NCBI RefSeq assembly: GCF_900100735.1
Contig: NZ_FNCJ01000005.1
Coordinates: forward strand, 372,001 to 436,000
Direction: 5' to 3'
DNA length: 64,000 bases
Origin: Paraburkholderia phenazinium
Lineage (GTDB): Bacteria > Pseudomonadota > Gammaproteobacteria > Burkholderiales > Burkholderiaceae
In this document: piece after piece, positions 43,858 to 55,223 of the stretch
How positions within the stretch are numbered: the first letter of the stretch is position 1
Layout: the number at the start of each line of letters is the position of its first letter
Notes under the pieces: generated by a model
What the model saw: the letters and a program-made list of their open reading frames with translations, nothing else
Databases searched by the model: none
What the model was told of the DNA's origin: nothing
Program-made: the position numbers and the translations under genes

Positions 43858-44864
43858 TCGCCGCTCCTCACGCGCAGGCGCGGGTTGAGCAGCACTTGCA
43901 GCGCGTCGGCCGCGAGATTCGCCACCGTGTACACGACACCGATCGTCAGCACCCCGGCCTCGAGCATCGGAAAGTCCTTCGCCTTGGCCGCGTTATAGAT
44001 CAGCGAGCCGATGCCCTGATAGTGAAACAGCGTCTCCACCACGACGAGGCCGCCGATCATGTAACCGAGTTGGGTGGCGGCAACCGTGATGGTGGGCAGC
44101 AGCGCATTGCGCAACACATGCCGCCAGATCACGACACGTCGCGGCAAGCCCTTGAGAATGGCGGTGCGCGTGTAATCGGCGTCGAGCGCCTCGACGGTGC
44201 CGGCGCGCGCCATGCGTGCGATGTAGCCGAAGAACACCAGCACGAGCGGCAGCACCGGCAGGATCAGATGCTTGAGTTGTTCGAGTACGCCGGCCTCGGG
44301 CGGATACGACGCTTCGATCGGCAGCCAGCGCAGCCACACGCCGAAGATCAGGATCAATGCGATCGACGAGACGAATTCCGGCACTACCGTCGCCGACAAA
44401 CCGGCGATGCTGATGGTGCGATCGAGCCAACGCCCCGCGTGCATGGCGGCCCACACACCGCCGGCGATACCCAAGGGCACCACGACGATGAACGCCAGCA
44501 CGCCGAGCTTTGCCGAGTGCGCCAGCGCATCGGCGATAAACGGTCCAACGGGTTCGCGATACGCGTACGACAGCCCCATATCGCCGCGCACGAAATGCGT
44601 GATCCACTCGACGTATTGGGTCAACAGCGGCCGGTCCGCGCCGAGCTGATGATTGAGCGCAGCGACGGCGCGCGCATCGGCGAGCGGGCCGAGAACCGAG
44701 CGGCCGATATCGCCCGGCAGCAACTGGCCGCCCGCGAACACGATCACCGAGAGCAGCCACAGCGTGATCAAGGACAGCGCGAAACGCGTCGCCAGAAAAC
44801 GCGCGACCCGTCCCGCGTTGCCGCTGGCAACGTGAGGGGGGGAGGGCGTGAGCGCGGTGGACAT
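43854..44864 (-). CDS. ABC importer permease, DppB-like
   Basis: 336-residue permease of the OppB/DppB type: ATRFALSLITLWLLSVIVFAGGQLLPGD at the N terminus, GADRPLLTQYVEWITHFVRGDMGLSY, and the EAA loop with RTAILKGLPRRVVIWRHVLRNALLPT. ATG at 44864 gives the usual N terminus; the longer frame is not membrane-like. It pairs with the DppC-like subunit to form the transmembrane pore. Confidence 0.93.
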   Translation of the reverse strand: MSTALTPSPPHVASGNAGRVARFLATRFALSLITLWLLSVIVFAGGQLLPGDIGRSVLGPLADARAVAALNHQLGADRPLLTQYVEWITHFVRGDMGLSYAYREPVGPFIADALAHSAKLGVLAFIVVVPLGIAGGVWAAMHAGRWLDRTISIAGLSATVVPEFVSSIALILIFGVWLRWLPIEASYPPEAGVLEQLKHLILPVLPLVLVFFGYIARMARAGTVEALDADYTRTAILKGLPRRVVIWRHVLRNALLPTITVAATQLGYMIGGLVVVETLFHYQGIGSLIYNAAKAKDFPMLEAGVLTIGVVYTVANLAADALQVLLNPRLRVRSGE

Positions 44865-44901
44865 GGTCGATTCGAAGCGGACGTTTCGGGTGCTCGGGCG
44901 C

Positions 44902-46566
44902 TTAAGCGCTGAGCGTGACGCGATCGAAGTACAACTGCGCCAGCGCCGTAAAGCGCATGCCGTTGACGCCAGCACGCATGGCGATCAGTTGATCGTAGAA
45001 GAACGGAATGATCACCGGCGTTTCATCGAGCAACAGCGTCTGGATCTGGCCGGAGAGCTTGCGCTGCGAGGCGATATCGACCGCAGCGACAAACTGCGCG
45101 ACCAGTTGGTCGTACTGCGGATTCTTGAAGTGCGCCGCGTTCCACGTGCCGGTGCTCGTCAACGGTGCGTTCAGGAACACGTTCGGCACACCACGATGGC
45201 CGTAGTCGGTGATGCCGAGCGGCGAATCCAGCCAGTCCGACTTGCCAGGCGTGCCCGCGCCGTAGTACAGCGACTGGCTTTCCACTTTCAGATTCACCCG
45301 TACGCCGATCGCCTTCGCCGCGTTCTGCACGACCACGGCGAGATCGGGAATCTCCATGTACTTTTCGGTGGTGAGCGTCACGTCGAAGCCATTGGCGACA
45401 CCCGCCTGTGCGAGCAGTTGCTTCGCCTTGGCAATGTCGATCTTGCGTTGCGCAACACCCGCATCCGAGGACGGAAACACGGGTGCGAACGGGCTGTCGT
45501 TGCCGAGTTGCGCCTTGCCGCGAAACAGGCCGCGCACGATCACATCGCGGTCGAGCGAAAGCGCCATGGCCTGGCGCACGCGCTTGTCCTTGAACAGCGG
45601 ATCGTCGTTGCGCATATGGATCTGGCGGTGCGCGCTCGACTTTACGCCCATCGTCTTGAACTCGGGGTTATTCATGATGCCCGAGCCGCCCTGTACGGTG
45701 AACGTGCCCATCACGTCGGCCTGGCGTCCTTGCAGTGCGAGGATCTGGGCTTGCTCATCGGCGTAGAACGAGAACTGCACGCGTTGCGGTAACGCTTTTT
45801 CGCCCCAGTAGTCGGGATTGCGTACGAACGAGGCGCCTACCTTCGGCGTGTACTTCTCGAGCTTGAACGGCCCGGTGCCGATAAAGGTCTTTTCGTAGTT
45901 GCCTGCGTAGTTCGCCGGCAGCACGATGGCGTTGTAATTGTCCGAGGAAACGTAGTACGGGAAGTTGCCGTTCGGCGCGTCGAGATGGAAGGCGACCGTG
46001 TGATCGTCGACAGCCTGGGTGCCGCCCTTGGACAGCACGCCCTTCAACACGGAGAGCGCCGCCGAGCCGCTCGCCGGATCGGCGAGGCGGTCGAAGGTGG
46101 CGACCACGTCCTTGGCGGTGAAGGGCTGGCCGTCACTGAACTTCACGTTCGGGCGCAGCTTGAAGGTCCAGACGTCGCCCTTGTCATTCGGCTTCCACGA
46201 CAGCGCGAGTGCCGGCTTCAGCACCAGATGCTCGCCGTCGTCGTTGATCAGGAATTCGCCGCTCTGAACCAGCAGCGCGAGGCCGCCGGCGTCAGTGACC
46301 GTGAGCGGGTCGATTGCGCCGGCCGGCGTCAGGTGGGCGACGCGAATGGTCGCATTCGCGGCTCCGGCCGTACCTTGTGCCCGCGCTTGCGGTGCGGCGA
46401 ACAGGCCGCCGCCGGCAAGCGAGAGGCCGATCACGCTGGCGTAGCGCAGCAGCTCGCGGCGCGACAGGCGGCCGGCGAGGAATTCGTCGAGCGCGTGATT
46501 GCCATACTGATCGGCGCTGCGGCGTGCCGTTTCGAGCGCGAGGAGTCGGTCCGCGGGAGTCTTCAT
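44902..46566 (-). CDS. family 5 extracellular solute-binding protein, Tat-exported
   Basis: 554-residue periplasmic binding protein of the peptide/nickel/opine (SBP_bac_5) family. The N terminus carries a twin-arginine signal about 35 residues in (LSRRELLRYASVIGLSLAGG), so export is through Tat, unlike typical DppA proteins. The domain has the usual WTFKLRPNVKFSDGQPFTAKDV and FIGTGPFKLEKYTP. It is first in the operon, with the two permeases and dual ATPase following. The ligand is unknown; the family covers peptides, opines and sugars. Confidence 0.93.
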   Translation of the reverse strand: MKTPADRLLALETARRSADQYGNHALDEFLAGRLSRRELLRYASVIGLSLAGGGLFAAPQARAQGTAGAANATIRVAHLTPAGAIDPLTVTDAGGLALLVQSGEFLINDDGEHLVLKPALALSWKPNDKGDVWTFKLRPNVKFSDGQPFTAKDVVATFDRLADPASGSAALSVLKGVLSKGGTQAVDDHTVAFHLDAPNGNFPYYVSSDNYNAIVLPANYAGNYEKTFIGTGPFKLEKYTPKVGASFVRNPDYWGEKALPQRVQFSFYADEQAQILALQGRQADVMGTFTVQGGSGIMNNPEFKTMGVKSSAHRQIHMRNDDPLFKDKRVRQAMALSLDRDVIVRGLFRGKAQLGNDSPFAPVFPSSDAGVAQRKIDIAKAKQLLAQAGVANGFDVTLTTEKYMEIPDLAVVVQNAAKAIGVRVNLKVESQSLYYGAGTPGKSDWLDSPLGITDYGHRGVPNVFLNAPLTSTGTWNAAHFKNPQYDQLVAQFVAAVDIASQRKLSGQIQTLLLDETPVIIPFFYDQLIAMRAGVNGMRFTALAQLYFDRVTLSA

Positions 46567-46839
46567 CGATGGGGTGTCCTGTCCGTTCTGATGGGTGCTG
46601 CGCGGTTTGCGCGCGGCAGGGGCGACGGTATTGCGATGACGAAAAGCGGTTTCAGTGTAAGCGATTGCCTGGGGATTCGGAACGCCTGCAGCGGCCGCGA
46701 GGCGGCCTGGGGCGCTTAAACGGGTCAACCTGTATCGCCCAGACAACGGCGGGCCGCCCAGCCGCCTGCCGCAAGCGCCGAGCCGTATCACTGTTGCCGA
46801 TGCCCTGGCAGAAGAACCGCTGCCACGGCGACATCTTTA

Positions 46840-46862
46840 CCGGCCTGCGGCCGGCAGGCCGG
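46840..46862 (-). terminator. GC-rich hairpin after the cupin gene
   Basis: CCGGCCTGC (46840-46848) pairs with GCAGGCCGG (46854-46862) next to the cupin stop. No U-run follows, so termination here is uncertain; the 298-base gap to the binding-protein gene otherwise shows nothing. Confidence 0.4.
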
Positions 46863-46864
46863 AT

Positions 46865-47407
46865 CTAGTGCTCGTGCGGATGCTTGTGGATCGGATCGAC
46901 CCAGAACACGGTTTCGGGTGCTTCCACGGCGTCGATGTTCAGATTCACCACGACCGCTTCGTTGTCGCTGCGCACTAGCACGCATTCGAGCGGGTCGTCG
47001 GTGCTGGCGTTGATCTCTTGATGCGGCACATAGGGCGGCACGAAGATGAAGTCGCCGGGACCGGCTTCGGCTGTGAATTCGAGGTGCTCGCCCCAGCGCA
47101 TGCGCGCCTGGCCGCGCACCACATAGATAACGCTTTCGAGCGCGCCGTGATGATGCGCGCCGGTCTTCGCATTCGGATGGATCGTCACGGTGCCGGCCCA
47201 GATCTTCTGCGCACCGACGCGCGCCGCGTTGATCGCGGCGGCGCGGTTCATGCCGGGGGTTTGTGCGGTGTTGGTGTCGAGCTGATCGCCGCGGATGACC
47301 TTGACGCCGTGTTCGCGCCAGTCGACCGGCGCGGGCGCTGCATCGGGTTCAGCCTCAGGCGAGTGATCGTGAGCGTGGTCGGGGTCGTGGGGATGGTCGT
47401 GGCTCAT
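46865..47407 (-). CDS. cupin domain protein with histidine-rich ends
   Basis: 180 residues. A single cupin barrel at ~60-155, with the metal-ligand pattern GAHHHGALESVIYVVRGQARMRWG and GDFIFVPPYVPHQE. Both termini are His/Asp-rich (MSHDHPHDPDHAHDHS at the start, IHKHPHEH at the end), suggesting extra metal binding. No signal peptide is visible. It sits 298 bases upstream of the ABC importer on the same strand, so a link is possible but unproven. Catalytic role unknown. Confidence 0.82.
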   Translation of the reverse strand: MSHDHPHDPDHAHDHSPEAEPDAAPAPVDWREHGVKVIRGDQLDTNTAQTPGMNRAAAINAARVGAQKIWAGTVTIHPNAKTGAHHHGALESVIYVVRGQARMRWGEHLEFTAEAGPGDFIFVPPYVPHQEINASTDDPLECVLVRSDNEAVVVNLNIDAVEAPETVFWVDPIHKHPHEH

Positions 47408-47418
47408 GGGGTGTCTCC

Positions 47419-47450
47419 AAAAAAAAGCCCGTCCAACCGGGACGGGCTTT
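47419..47450 (-). terminator. Rho-independent terminator of fusA
   Basis: AAAGCCCGTCC (47424-47434) pairs with GGACGGGCTTT (47440-47450). The A-run at 47419-47426 reads as a U-run on the minus strand, immediately after fusA. Confidence 0.9.
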
Positions 47451-47472
47451 GCTCTGCGCCCAGCTTCAGCGC

Positions 47473-49578
<2,106 letters not shown>

Positions 49579-49720
49579 GTGAACCTCCTTGGATTGGCGC
49601 GCCGGTGGTGGGCGTCGGGCGGCGCACGACGCCGCCCGGACGAACTCGGTGCTGCGATAAGACTACTAGCATAGCGCGTCGCAAGGGCTTTTGCAGGAAT
49701 CTTGCCAGCGTCCGCCCAAT

Positions 49721-49757
49721 GCAAAAAAGCCGGTGACCTTGACAAGGCACCGGCTTT
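49721..49757 (-). terminator. Rho-independent terminator of the DUF192 gene
   Basis: AAAGCCGGTG (49726-49735) pairs with CACCGGCTTT (49748-49757), with an inner CCTT/AAGG stem. The A-run at 49723-49728 gives a U-run on the minus strand. Confidence 0.85.
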
Positions 49758-49839
49758 GCGGGAGCGGGCAGTCGGGCGGTGCGGTTTGTCGCCAGGCATC
49801 TGGCGCCGCGCCTGCCGCGAAGGGCGGTCGGATCGGCGG

Positions 49840-50346
49840 CTATTGCGCTGCCGGCAGGCCCTGAATCGTCATGCCCGGCTTGATGCCCTTCGACTCAAAC
49901 CAGTTCTTGCTCATTTCCAGCGCATACACGCCGTTGTTGCGCGGGCAGTGGTTGTTGGTCGTTTCGGCGTCCATCTCGTCGATGTCGGTGATCGTGCCGT
50001 CGGCGCGCATGAAGGCAATCGACAGCGGGATCAGCGTGTTCTTCATCCAGAAGCAGTGCACCGCGTTCTCGTTGAACACGAACAGCATGCCTTCGTTGGG
50101 TGCGAGCTGCGAGCGGTACATCAGGCCTTGCTCGCGATCCGGATCGTTAGCCGCGACGGCGGCGTCGATCACGAACATGCCGACGGTCAGTTTGGCGCGC
50201 GGGAAGTCGCCGGGCTGTTTTGCACCGGGCGGCATTTGCTGCGCATAGGCGCTATGAACGGGGGCGAGCGTGAACGAGGCGGCGGCCAACGGCAGCGCAA
50301 CAGCAAACGCAAAGCGCGCGAGCAACGAGCGCAGGGAAATTCGCAC
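49840..50346 (-). CDS. DUF192 domain protein, exported
   Basis: 168 residues. The N-terminal signal peptide ends around VHSAYAQ. A DUF192 domain follows with family motifs FVIDAAVAANDPDREQGLMYRS, NEGMLFVFNENAVHCFWMKNTLIPLSIAFM and DIDEMDAETTNNHC. Function is unknown; the family is widespread and the fold is compact beta. It stands alone, with terminators on both sides. Confidence 0.88.
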   Translation of the reverse strand: MRISLRSLLARFAFAVALPLAAASFTLAPVHSAYAQQMPPGAKQPGDFPRAKLTVGMFVIDAAVAANDPDREQGLMYRSQLAPNEGMLFVFNENAVHCFWMKNTLIPLSIAFMRADGTITDIDEMDAETTNNHCPRNNGVYALEMSKNWFESKGIKPGMTIQGLPAAQ

Positions 50347-50415
50347 GGCAAGACTCCTGGGTGGGAAATTAACCCGCGAATGTTACGCGAGCGCGTCAAA
50401 GCACGTCAAAAACAA

Positions 50416-50447
50416 AAAGGCAGATCGCCTTGCGGTGATCTGCCTTT
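50416..50447 (-). terminator. Rho-independent terminator of the small Ala/Lys-rich gene
   Basis: AAAGGCAGATC (50416-50426) pairs with GATCTGCCTTT (50437-50447); an A-rich stretch to its left gives the U-run on the minus strand. Confidence 0.8.
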
Positions 50448-50503
50448 CAACGCCGTAAGAACGGCAACTGCTGCTAGTTCTTGACTGCGTTTTTACAACA
50501 AAC

Positions 50504-50701
50504 TTACTCCGAAGCGCCCGAAGCTGCTGCTGCTGCAGCTGCCTTCTTGTGCGACTTCTTGTGTGCTGCCTTCTTCGTCGTCTTCTTTGCCGACGAAGCT
50601 GCTGCTGCCGGAGCTGCCGAAGCTGCGACCGGTGCCGAAGCTTGTGCGAATGCTGCCGTTGCGAAGAGGCCAGCGACCAGAGCGGCGATCAGTTTGTTCA
50701 T
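50504..50701 (-). CDS. small secreted Ala/Lys-rich protein
   Basis: 65 residues. Signal peptide MNKLIAALVAGLFATAAFAQ, then an Ala-rich segment and a basic KKTTKKAAHKKSHKK segment, histone H1-like in composition. GAGGAT lies before the ATG at 50701. Having a signal peptide, ribosome binding site and terminator makes it a real gene despite its low complexity. Similar tiny Ala/Lys-rich exported proteins occur in Burkholderiales; the role is unknown. Confidence 0.75.
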   Translation of the reverse strand: MNKLIAALVAGLFATAAFAQASAPVAASAAPAAAASSAKKTTKKAAHKKSHKKAAAAAAASGASE

Positions 50702-51086
50702 TTTGTGAATCCTCAGCTTTAGTTAATTAACCAAATGACCCGGTTATGTATGAGTCATGTCGGTAAACGTGCCATCCACCTTTCGGTTGACAGCCGCATC
50801 AAACAATTTTTTTTGACGCGTCTGCTAGCGCTCGGTCTCCCTGCACTGACCGCACGAACGGCTTGCACAAAGGCCCTCAAGGCTGAATGCCGGATAGCTT
50901 CGGGCGGCATCTGCGTCGAATAACGCGTGAACTCGCGACGCGGTTGACGCAAATTTTCGGGAATGTTTATTCGCCGCTTTATTGAGCGCCTGGCCACCCT
51001 TGATGAAGTGGCGCAATGGATTTGCATTGCAACGGAAATGCTTGCGGATACAACGGCTTAGCGTGTCGGTGCCTAAAGATTGAGCG
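50702..51086. other. intergenic region between the Ala/Lys-rich gene and the pseudouridine synthase
   Basis: 385 bases with no supported gene. It contains a T8 run near 50808-50815 and an AT-rich promoter-like stretch near 50,720-50,760 with GTTAATTAAC. Nothing more can be supported. Confidence 0.35.
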
Positions 51087-51680
51087 TTAGCGGAGACCGT
51101 CCCAAGGTGCCCTGGCAGTCAGTTCAAGCGACTCGCCGGGCTGCAGTCCCAGCGAAAAAATATCGAGCGCGCCGATGCCGACGCGCACCAGGCGCAGGGT
51201 GGGGAAGCCGACCGCGGCGGTCATGCGGCGCACCTGGCGGTTCTTGCCTTCGGTGATCGACAGTTCTATCCAGGTGGCCGGGATCGCCGCACGGTATCGG
51301 ATTGGCGGATTGCGTGGCCACAGAGCGCCAGGCCCGGGGCCGGCCTCGACCTCGTCCGTTTCGATCAACCGGGCCTGACATGGGCGCGTCACATAGTCGC
51401 CGAGATCGACGCCCTTGGCGAGCGCATTCAGCGCAGCCTCGTCAGGTGCGCCTTCGACCTGTGCCCAGTAGCGCTTGACGAGCTTGTGGCGCGGCTCGGC
51501 AATGCGCGCCTGCAGTGCGCCGTCGTCAGTCAGCAGTAGGAGGCCTTCGCTATCGGAGTCGAGGCGGCCGGCCGGATAGACGCCGGGCACCTTGACCCAG
51601 TCGGCAAGCGAGGCGCGGGTTTCGTGCGGCGAAAACTGGCAGATGGTGCCGAACGGCTTATTGAGGGCAAGGAGGCGCAT
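51087..51680 (-). CDS. rluE: RsuA/RluE-type pseudouridine synthase
   Basis: 197 residues. It begins directly with MRLLALNKPFGTICQFSP; the catalytic Asp is in GRLDSDSEGLLLLT and EGKNRQVRRMTAAVGFPTLRLVR is the second family motif. There is no S4 domain, which fits RluE, the enzyme for position 2457 of 23S rRNA in E. coli, rather than RsuA. ATG at 51680 is used; the upstream frame is not conserved-looking. It is divergent from icd. Confidence 0.87.
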   Translation of the reverse strand: MRLLALNKPFGTICQFSPHETRASLADWVKVPGVYPAGRLDSDSEGLLLLTDDGALQARIAEPRHKLVKRYWAQVEGAPDEAALNALAKGVDLGDYVTRPCQARLIETDEVEAGPGPGALWPRNPPIRYRAAIPATWIELSITEGKNRQVRRMTAAVGFPTLRLVRVGIGALDIFSLGLQPGESLELTARAPWDGLR

Positions 51681-51806
51681 GCGGAGTCCGGCGAACACCG
51701 GCCGGTGGCAGGAGCGGGCCGGTACCGGCTGGTACCCGCGCGCCGCCCGGCAAGGCAGGTTCTGTGGCAAATGGCGGGATAATAATGCATAATCCCCAAC
51801 GGCAGA

Positions 51807-51832
51807 TCTTATGTCTTATATAAGACATAAGA
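51807..51832. promoter_or_regulatory. 26-bp perfect palindrome upstream of icd
   Basis: The half TCTTATGTCTTAT (51807-51819) is followed immediately by its exact complement (51820-51832). It contains the inner repeat GTCTTATATAAGAC. It lies in the divergent region between the pseudouridine synthase gene and icd, ~210 bases before the icd ATG and near a TAGAAT at 51931-51936. It looks like an operator for a dimeric regulator. Confidence 0.75.
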
Positions 51833-52042
51833 CGCGGGGGCTGCTAGCAGTTGCTACCCGGCTGCTACCTTTAGCTTGCTTTGTCTCAAAGCCTGCGGCA
51901 CGGCCGGCGCGCGCTGGCATCAGCGTGGGCTAGAATAGCCGCTCGGCCGCTTGCAGGCGTTCAGCATTGCGCATAGCGAGGAGCGCCCAGGCCCACAGTC
52001 CCCATCTGCTTCAATCAGAACAGCCATCACTGGAGTCCGATC

Positions 52043-53299
52043 ATGCCGTATCAGCACATTAAGGTTCCGACGGGCGGAGACAAGATTACTGTCAACGCAG
52101 ACTACTCGCTCAATGTTTCTGACCAACCGATTATTCCGTACATCGAAGGCGACGGTACGGGTACCGACATCACGCCGGTCATGATCAAGGTGGTGGACGC
52201 AGCGGTCGAGAAAGCCTACGGGGGCAAGAAGAAAATTCACTGGATGGAAGTCTATGCCGGCGAGAAGGCGACCAAGGTCTATGGCCCGGACGTGTGGCTG
52301 CCGGAAGAAACCCTGGCGGTGGTGAAGGATTATGTCGTCTCGATCAAGGGGCCGTTGACGACGCCGGTGGGCGGCGGCATCCGTTCCCTGAACGTGGCGT
52401 TGCGCCAGGAACTCGACCTGTACGTCTGCCTGCGCCCGGTGCAGTACTTCAAGGGTGTGCCTTCGCCGGTGCGCGAGCCGGAAAAGACCAATATGGTGAT
52501 CTTCCGCGAGAACTCGGAAGACATCTACGCCGGTATCGAATGGGCGGCGGAATCGGAACAGGCGAAGAAGGTCATCAAGTTCCTGCGCGAAGAAATGGGC
52601 GTGAAGAAGATCCGCTTCCCGGAATCGTCGGCTATCGGCATCAAGCCGGTGTCGCGCGAAGGCACGGAGCGTCTGGTGCGCAAGGCGCTGCAGTACGCCA
52701 TCGACAACGATCGCCGCTCGCTCACGCTGGTGCACAAGGGCAACATCATGAAGTTCACGGAAGGCGGCTTCCGTGACTGGGGCTATGCGCTTGCGCAGAA
52801 GGAATTCGGCGCGCAACTGGTGGACGGCGGCCCGTGGATGAAGTTCAAGAACCCGAAGACGGGTAACGATATCGTCGTCAAGGATGTGATTGCCGACGCG
52901 TTCCTGCAGCAGATCCTGCTGCGTCCGGCCGAATACGACGTGATCGCGACACTGAACCTGAACGGCGACTATATTTCCGACGCGCTGGCTGCGCAGGTTG
53001 GTGGGATCGGCATTGCCCCGGGCGCGAACCTGTCGGATTCGGTGGCGATGTTCGAAGCCACCCACGGCACGGCGCCGAAGTACGCGGGTAAGGACTATGT
53101 GAACCCGGGCTCGGAAATTCTCTCGGCGGAAATGATGCTGCGCCACCTCGGCTGGACCGAAGCGGCGGATGTGATCATCAAGGCGATGGAAGCGTCGATT
53201 CTGCAGAAGCGTGTCACGTACGACTTCGCGCGTTTGATGGAAGGCGCGACGCAGGTGTCGTGTTCGGGCTTTGGGCAGGTGCTGATCGAGAATATGTGA
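52043..53299 (+). CDS. icd: isocitrate dehydrogenase (NADP+)
   Basis: 418-residue TCA-cycle enzyme converting isocitrate to 2-oxoglutarate. Substrate and phosphorylation site: Ser in [33 protein letters not shown] and the NADP-type C-terminal region ([34 protein letters not shown]) are typical. A 362-base upstream region holds a 26-bp palindrome. A good terminator follows. Confidence 0.96.
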   Translation: MPYQHIKVPTGGDKITVNADYSLNVSDQPIIPYIEGDGTGTDITPVMIKVVDAAVEKAYGGKKKIHWMEVYAGEKATKVYGPDVWLPEETLAVVKDYVVSIKGPLTTPVGGGIRSLNVALRQELDLYVCLRPVQYFKGVPSPVREPEKTNMVIFRENSEDIYAGIEWAAESEQAKKVIKFLREEMGVKKIRFPESSAIGIKPVSREGTERLVRKALQYAIDNDRRSLTLVHKGNIMKFTEGGFRDWGYALAQKEFGAQLVDGGPWMKFKNPKTGNDIVVKDVIADAFLQQILLRPAEYDVIATLNLNGDYISDALAAQVGGIGIAPGANLSDSVAMFEATHGTAPKYAGKDYVNPGSEILSAEMMLRHLGWTEAADVIIKAMEASILQKRVTYDFARLMEGATQVSCSGFGQVLIENM

Positions 53300-53333
53300 G
53301 TCTGACGGTTGGCCCTTTAATGGGCTACGTTGC

Positions 53334-53368
53334 AAACCCCGGTCGATAAAACGTCGCCGGGGTTTTTT
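53334..53368 (+). terminator. Rho-independent terminator of icd
   Basis: AAACCCCGG (53334-53342) pairs with CCGGGGTTT (53357-53365), followed by T-rich sequence. Confidence 0.85.
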
Positions 53369-53831
53369 ATTTTGAGATCAAGGTTTCGAGCTGGGCGAGG
53401 CCAGGATCGTTCCTGGCTCGGATGCTTCAGGGTGTTGCGATTTGGGGAATCGGCTGGTCGCGTGAATGCAGCCGACATGGAGCCGATTGCGCTGCGGCGA
53501 ATCGTCGCACCGCTCGTCGATTTTTCTATCTCACAAACAGACTCTTAGTGCTCACGCACGATTGTCCTGCCTCGACCAACGCATTCGGATCGCTGTCTCA
53601 ATACCCTGTGGCAAAACACAAATAATTCGGCATTCTGAATTTTTTTGTCAAATCTGATGCGGCGCCCTACAACCGAAAATCACATCTTAAAAACGCATCC
53701 TGATCGACGCCAACGCATCTGTTCATATGGTTTGAAACAAACCCCTCTGATATAAGTTCGCCGCTTTGGCAGATCCGTCATCGGCACACGGTTGAGTGCG
53801 CCGCGATGTGCTCGATATTCAAGGGGAGATG
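53369..53831. other. intergenic region between icd and the glycosyltransferase gene
   Basis: About 460 bases without a gene. The second half is AT-rich compared with the window, and includes GATATAAG at 53749-53756 as a weak promoter-like element. The base composition change suggests a boundary with acquired DNA, but no repeat, tRNA or att-like site was found. Confidence 0.35.
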
Positions 53832-54656
53832 ATGAGCGACGAAAAAATCCAGGCGAATGTTTATGTGGCCACGCCGAGCTACGGCGCGGTGGTCGCGACC
53901 GATTATGTGCTTGGCCTGCTTGACCTTTACGACGTGTCTGAAAGCTATGGATTCGGTCTGCGGGTGCACTTCAACAGCTTCGACAGTCTGATCACCCGTG
54001 CACGCAACACGATGGTGGCCGAATTCCTCGCTGACGACCGCTTCACGCACCTGATGTGGATTGACGGCGACATCGGTTTCAAGGGCACCGACGTGGTCCG
54101 GCTGCTGAAGGCAAACCGGCCAGTAGTCGCTGGGGTCTACCCGTTGAAGTCCGACGGCTGGCCGCGCTCCGGGCTGCCCGAAGCGCTGCCGGCGGGAACC
54201 ACGAAGGCCGACTTCCAGGCGCGCTTTGCGAGCTATCCCGCGGTAGCGCGTTCGGATAACCTGGAGGCCGATGCAGATGGTTTCCTCGATGCCCTTTATG
54301 CGCCAACAGGATTCATGCTGATCAAGCGAGAGGTCTTTCTGGCGTTGATGCGACACTTCCCCGAGCTTCAATGCAGCGCCCGTATGAAGGGCCGCGAAGA
54401 AGACGACACGGGGGTGCTGGGGGCGCTGCACTACGCGTTCTTCGACACGATGATCGATCCTCAGACTCGCACGTACCTGTCCGAGGACTATGCGTTCTGT
54501 CGACGCATCGCCAGCATCGGCATCACGCCGGCGGTGGATACGCGATCGAACTTTACTCATCAGGGTGTTGCCGTGTTTCGGGGCGACCTGGAGCGCAGTC
54601 TGAATCTGCAGCGACTGGCAGCGCGTGGGGGTGCAGAGCCGGCCCCTGCGCTATGA
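53832..54656 (+). CDS. glycosyltransferase-like protein (GT-A fold)
   Basis: 274 residues. The N-terminal part looks like a GT-A nucleotide-sugar transferase: VYVATPSYGAVVATDYV, ITRARNTMVAEFLAD, and a DxD-type metal motif in HLMWIDGDIGF near residue 72; YAPTGFMLIKREVFL and YLSEDYAFCRR fit the acceptor half. Similar stand-alone proteins occur in phages and in polysaccharide loci. No such locus surrounds it, so the acceptor is unknown. ATG at 53832 has AAGGGGAG upstream; 53829 is also an ATG. Confidence 0.7.
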   Translation: MSDEKIQANVYVATPSYGAVVATDYVLGLLDLYDVSESYGFGLRVHFNSFDSLITRARNTMVAEFLADDRFTHLMWIDGDIGFKGTDVVRLLKANRPVVAGVYPLKSDGWPRSGLPEALPAGTTKADFQARFASYPAVARSDNLEADADGFLDALYAPTGFMLIKREVFLALMRHFPELQCSARMKGREEDDTGVLGALHYAFFDTMIDPQTRTYLSEDYAFCRRIASIGITPAVDTRSNFTHQGVAVFRGDLERSLNLQRLAARGGAEPAPAL

Positions 54657-54702
54657 TGTGCCGATCAACCGCCATCCTGTGGACTCGCCTTCCGGCATCC
54701 TG

Positions 54703-55071
54703 ATGAATTTCCTGACGCGCCTCCTGCTATTGCTCTCGCTTGCGCTGCTCACCGCGCACGGCGCGTCTGCGCATGAGCGTGCGGTGGATTCGCAGCACAT
54801 GGCGATGCCTTCCGTAGAAGGTGCATTCGGTACCGCTGCAAACGCTCCGGCTCATTGCCCGGGGTCGGAGGCCACTGCCTCCGGCGAGCCCTGTGGTCAC
54901 GACCACGCGCCGTGTTGCTGCGTCGTCACTTGTGGCGTCCACTGCGGTGCCCTGTTCGTTGCCTTCCAGTTTGAACCCCACGCGCTCGACTCCGCGCACC
55001 CTCAATCGCTTCCCGAACCGCGGCGCGACGGTCTGACCCACGCGCCTCCGGTGCGTCCGCCGATCGGCTGA
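54703..55071 (+). CDS. CopL-like Cys/His-rich secreted protein
   Basis: 122 residues. Signal peptide (LLLLLSLALLTAHGASA), then a His/Met-bearing stretch and a metal-type cluster CGHDHAPCCCVVTCGVHC. It ends with the PPVRPPIG tail seen in CopL/DUF2946-type proteins. It lies 152 bases before a multicopper oxidase, as CopL lies before copAB in copper-resistance loci, and probably binds Cu or acts in its regulation. The assignment is by composition and context, not by strong family match. Confidence 0.6.
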   Translation: MNFLTRLLLLLSLALLTAHGASAHERAVDSQHMAMPSVEGAFGTAANAPAHCPGSEATASGEPCGHDHAPCCCVVTCGVHCGALFVAFQFEPHALDSAHPQSLPEPRRDGLTHAPPVRPPIG

Positions 55072-55078
55072 TGGTTCG

Positions 55079-55160
55079 ATGCATTGCGCCGGTCTGACGG
55101 GCTCGCCCAATGCATCCCGTTAGGCACGGCTCGGGCGGCGGCTAGCGCCGCGCGAGCCGT
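55079..55160. repeat. two inverted repeats between the CopL-like and multicopper oxidase genes
   Basis: GATGCATTG (55079-55087) with CAATGCATC (55108-55116), then ACGGCTCG (55126-55133) with CGAGCCGT (55153-55160), the latter enclosing a GC-rich inner stem. They could be regulator sites or an attenuating structure before the oxidase. Confidence 0.6.
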
Positions 55161-55223
55161 TTGAACCATCACGCGCGGCGGCTCAAGAGCGCCGCTGCGC
55201 AGCCCAGATTAGGGAATCGATCC

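Noticed and set aside
50735-50923. 62-residue open frame downstream of the small Ala/Lys-rich gene
   Set aside because: No ribosome binding site, signal or family resemblance, and its composition is not distinctive.
53300-53831. tRNA or integration site between icd and the glycosyltransferase
   Set aside because: No tRNA-like fold, direct repeat or integrase gene was recognised there.
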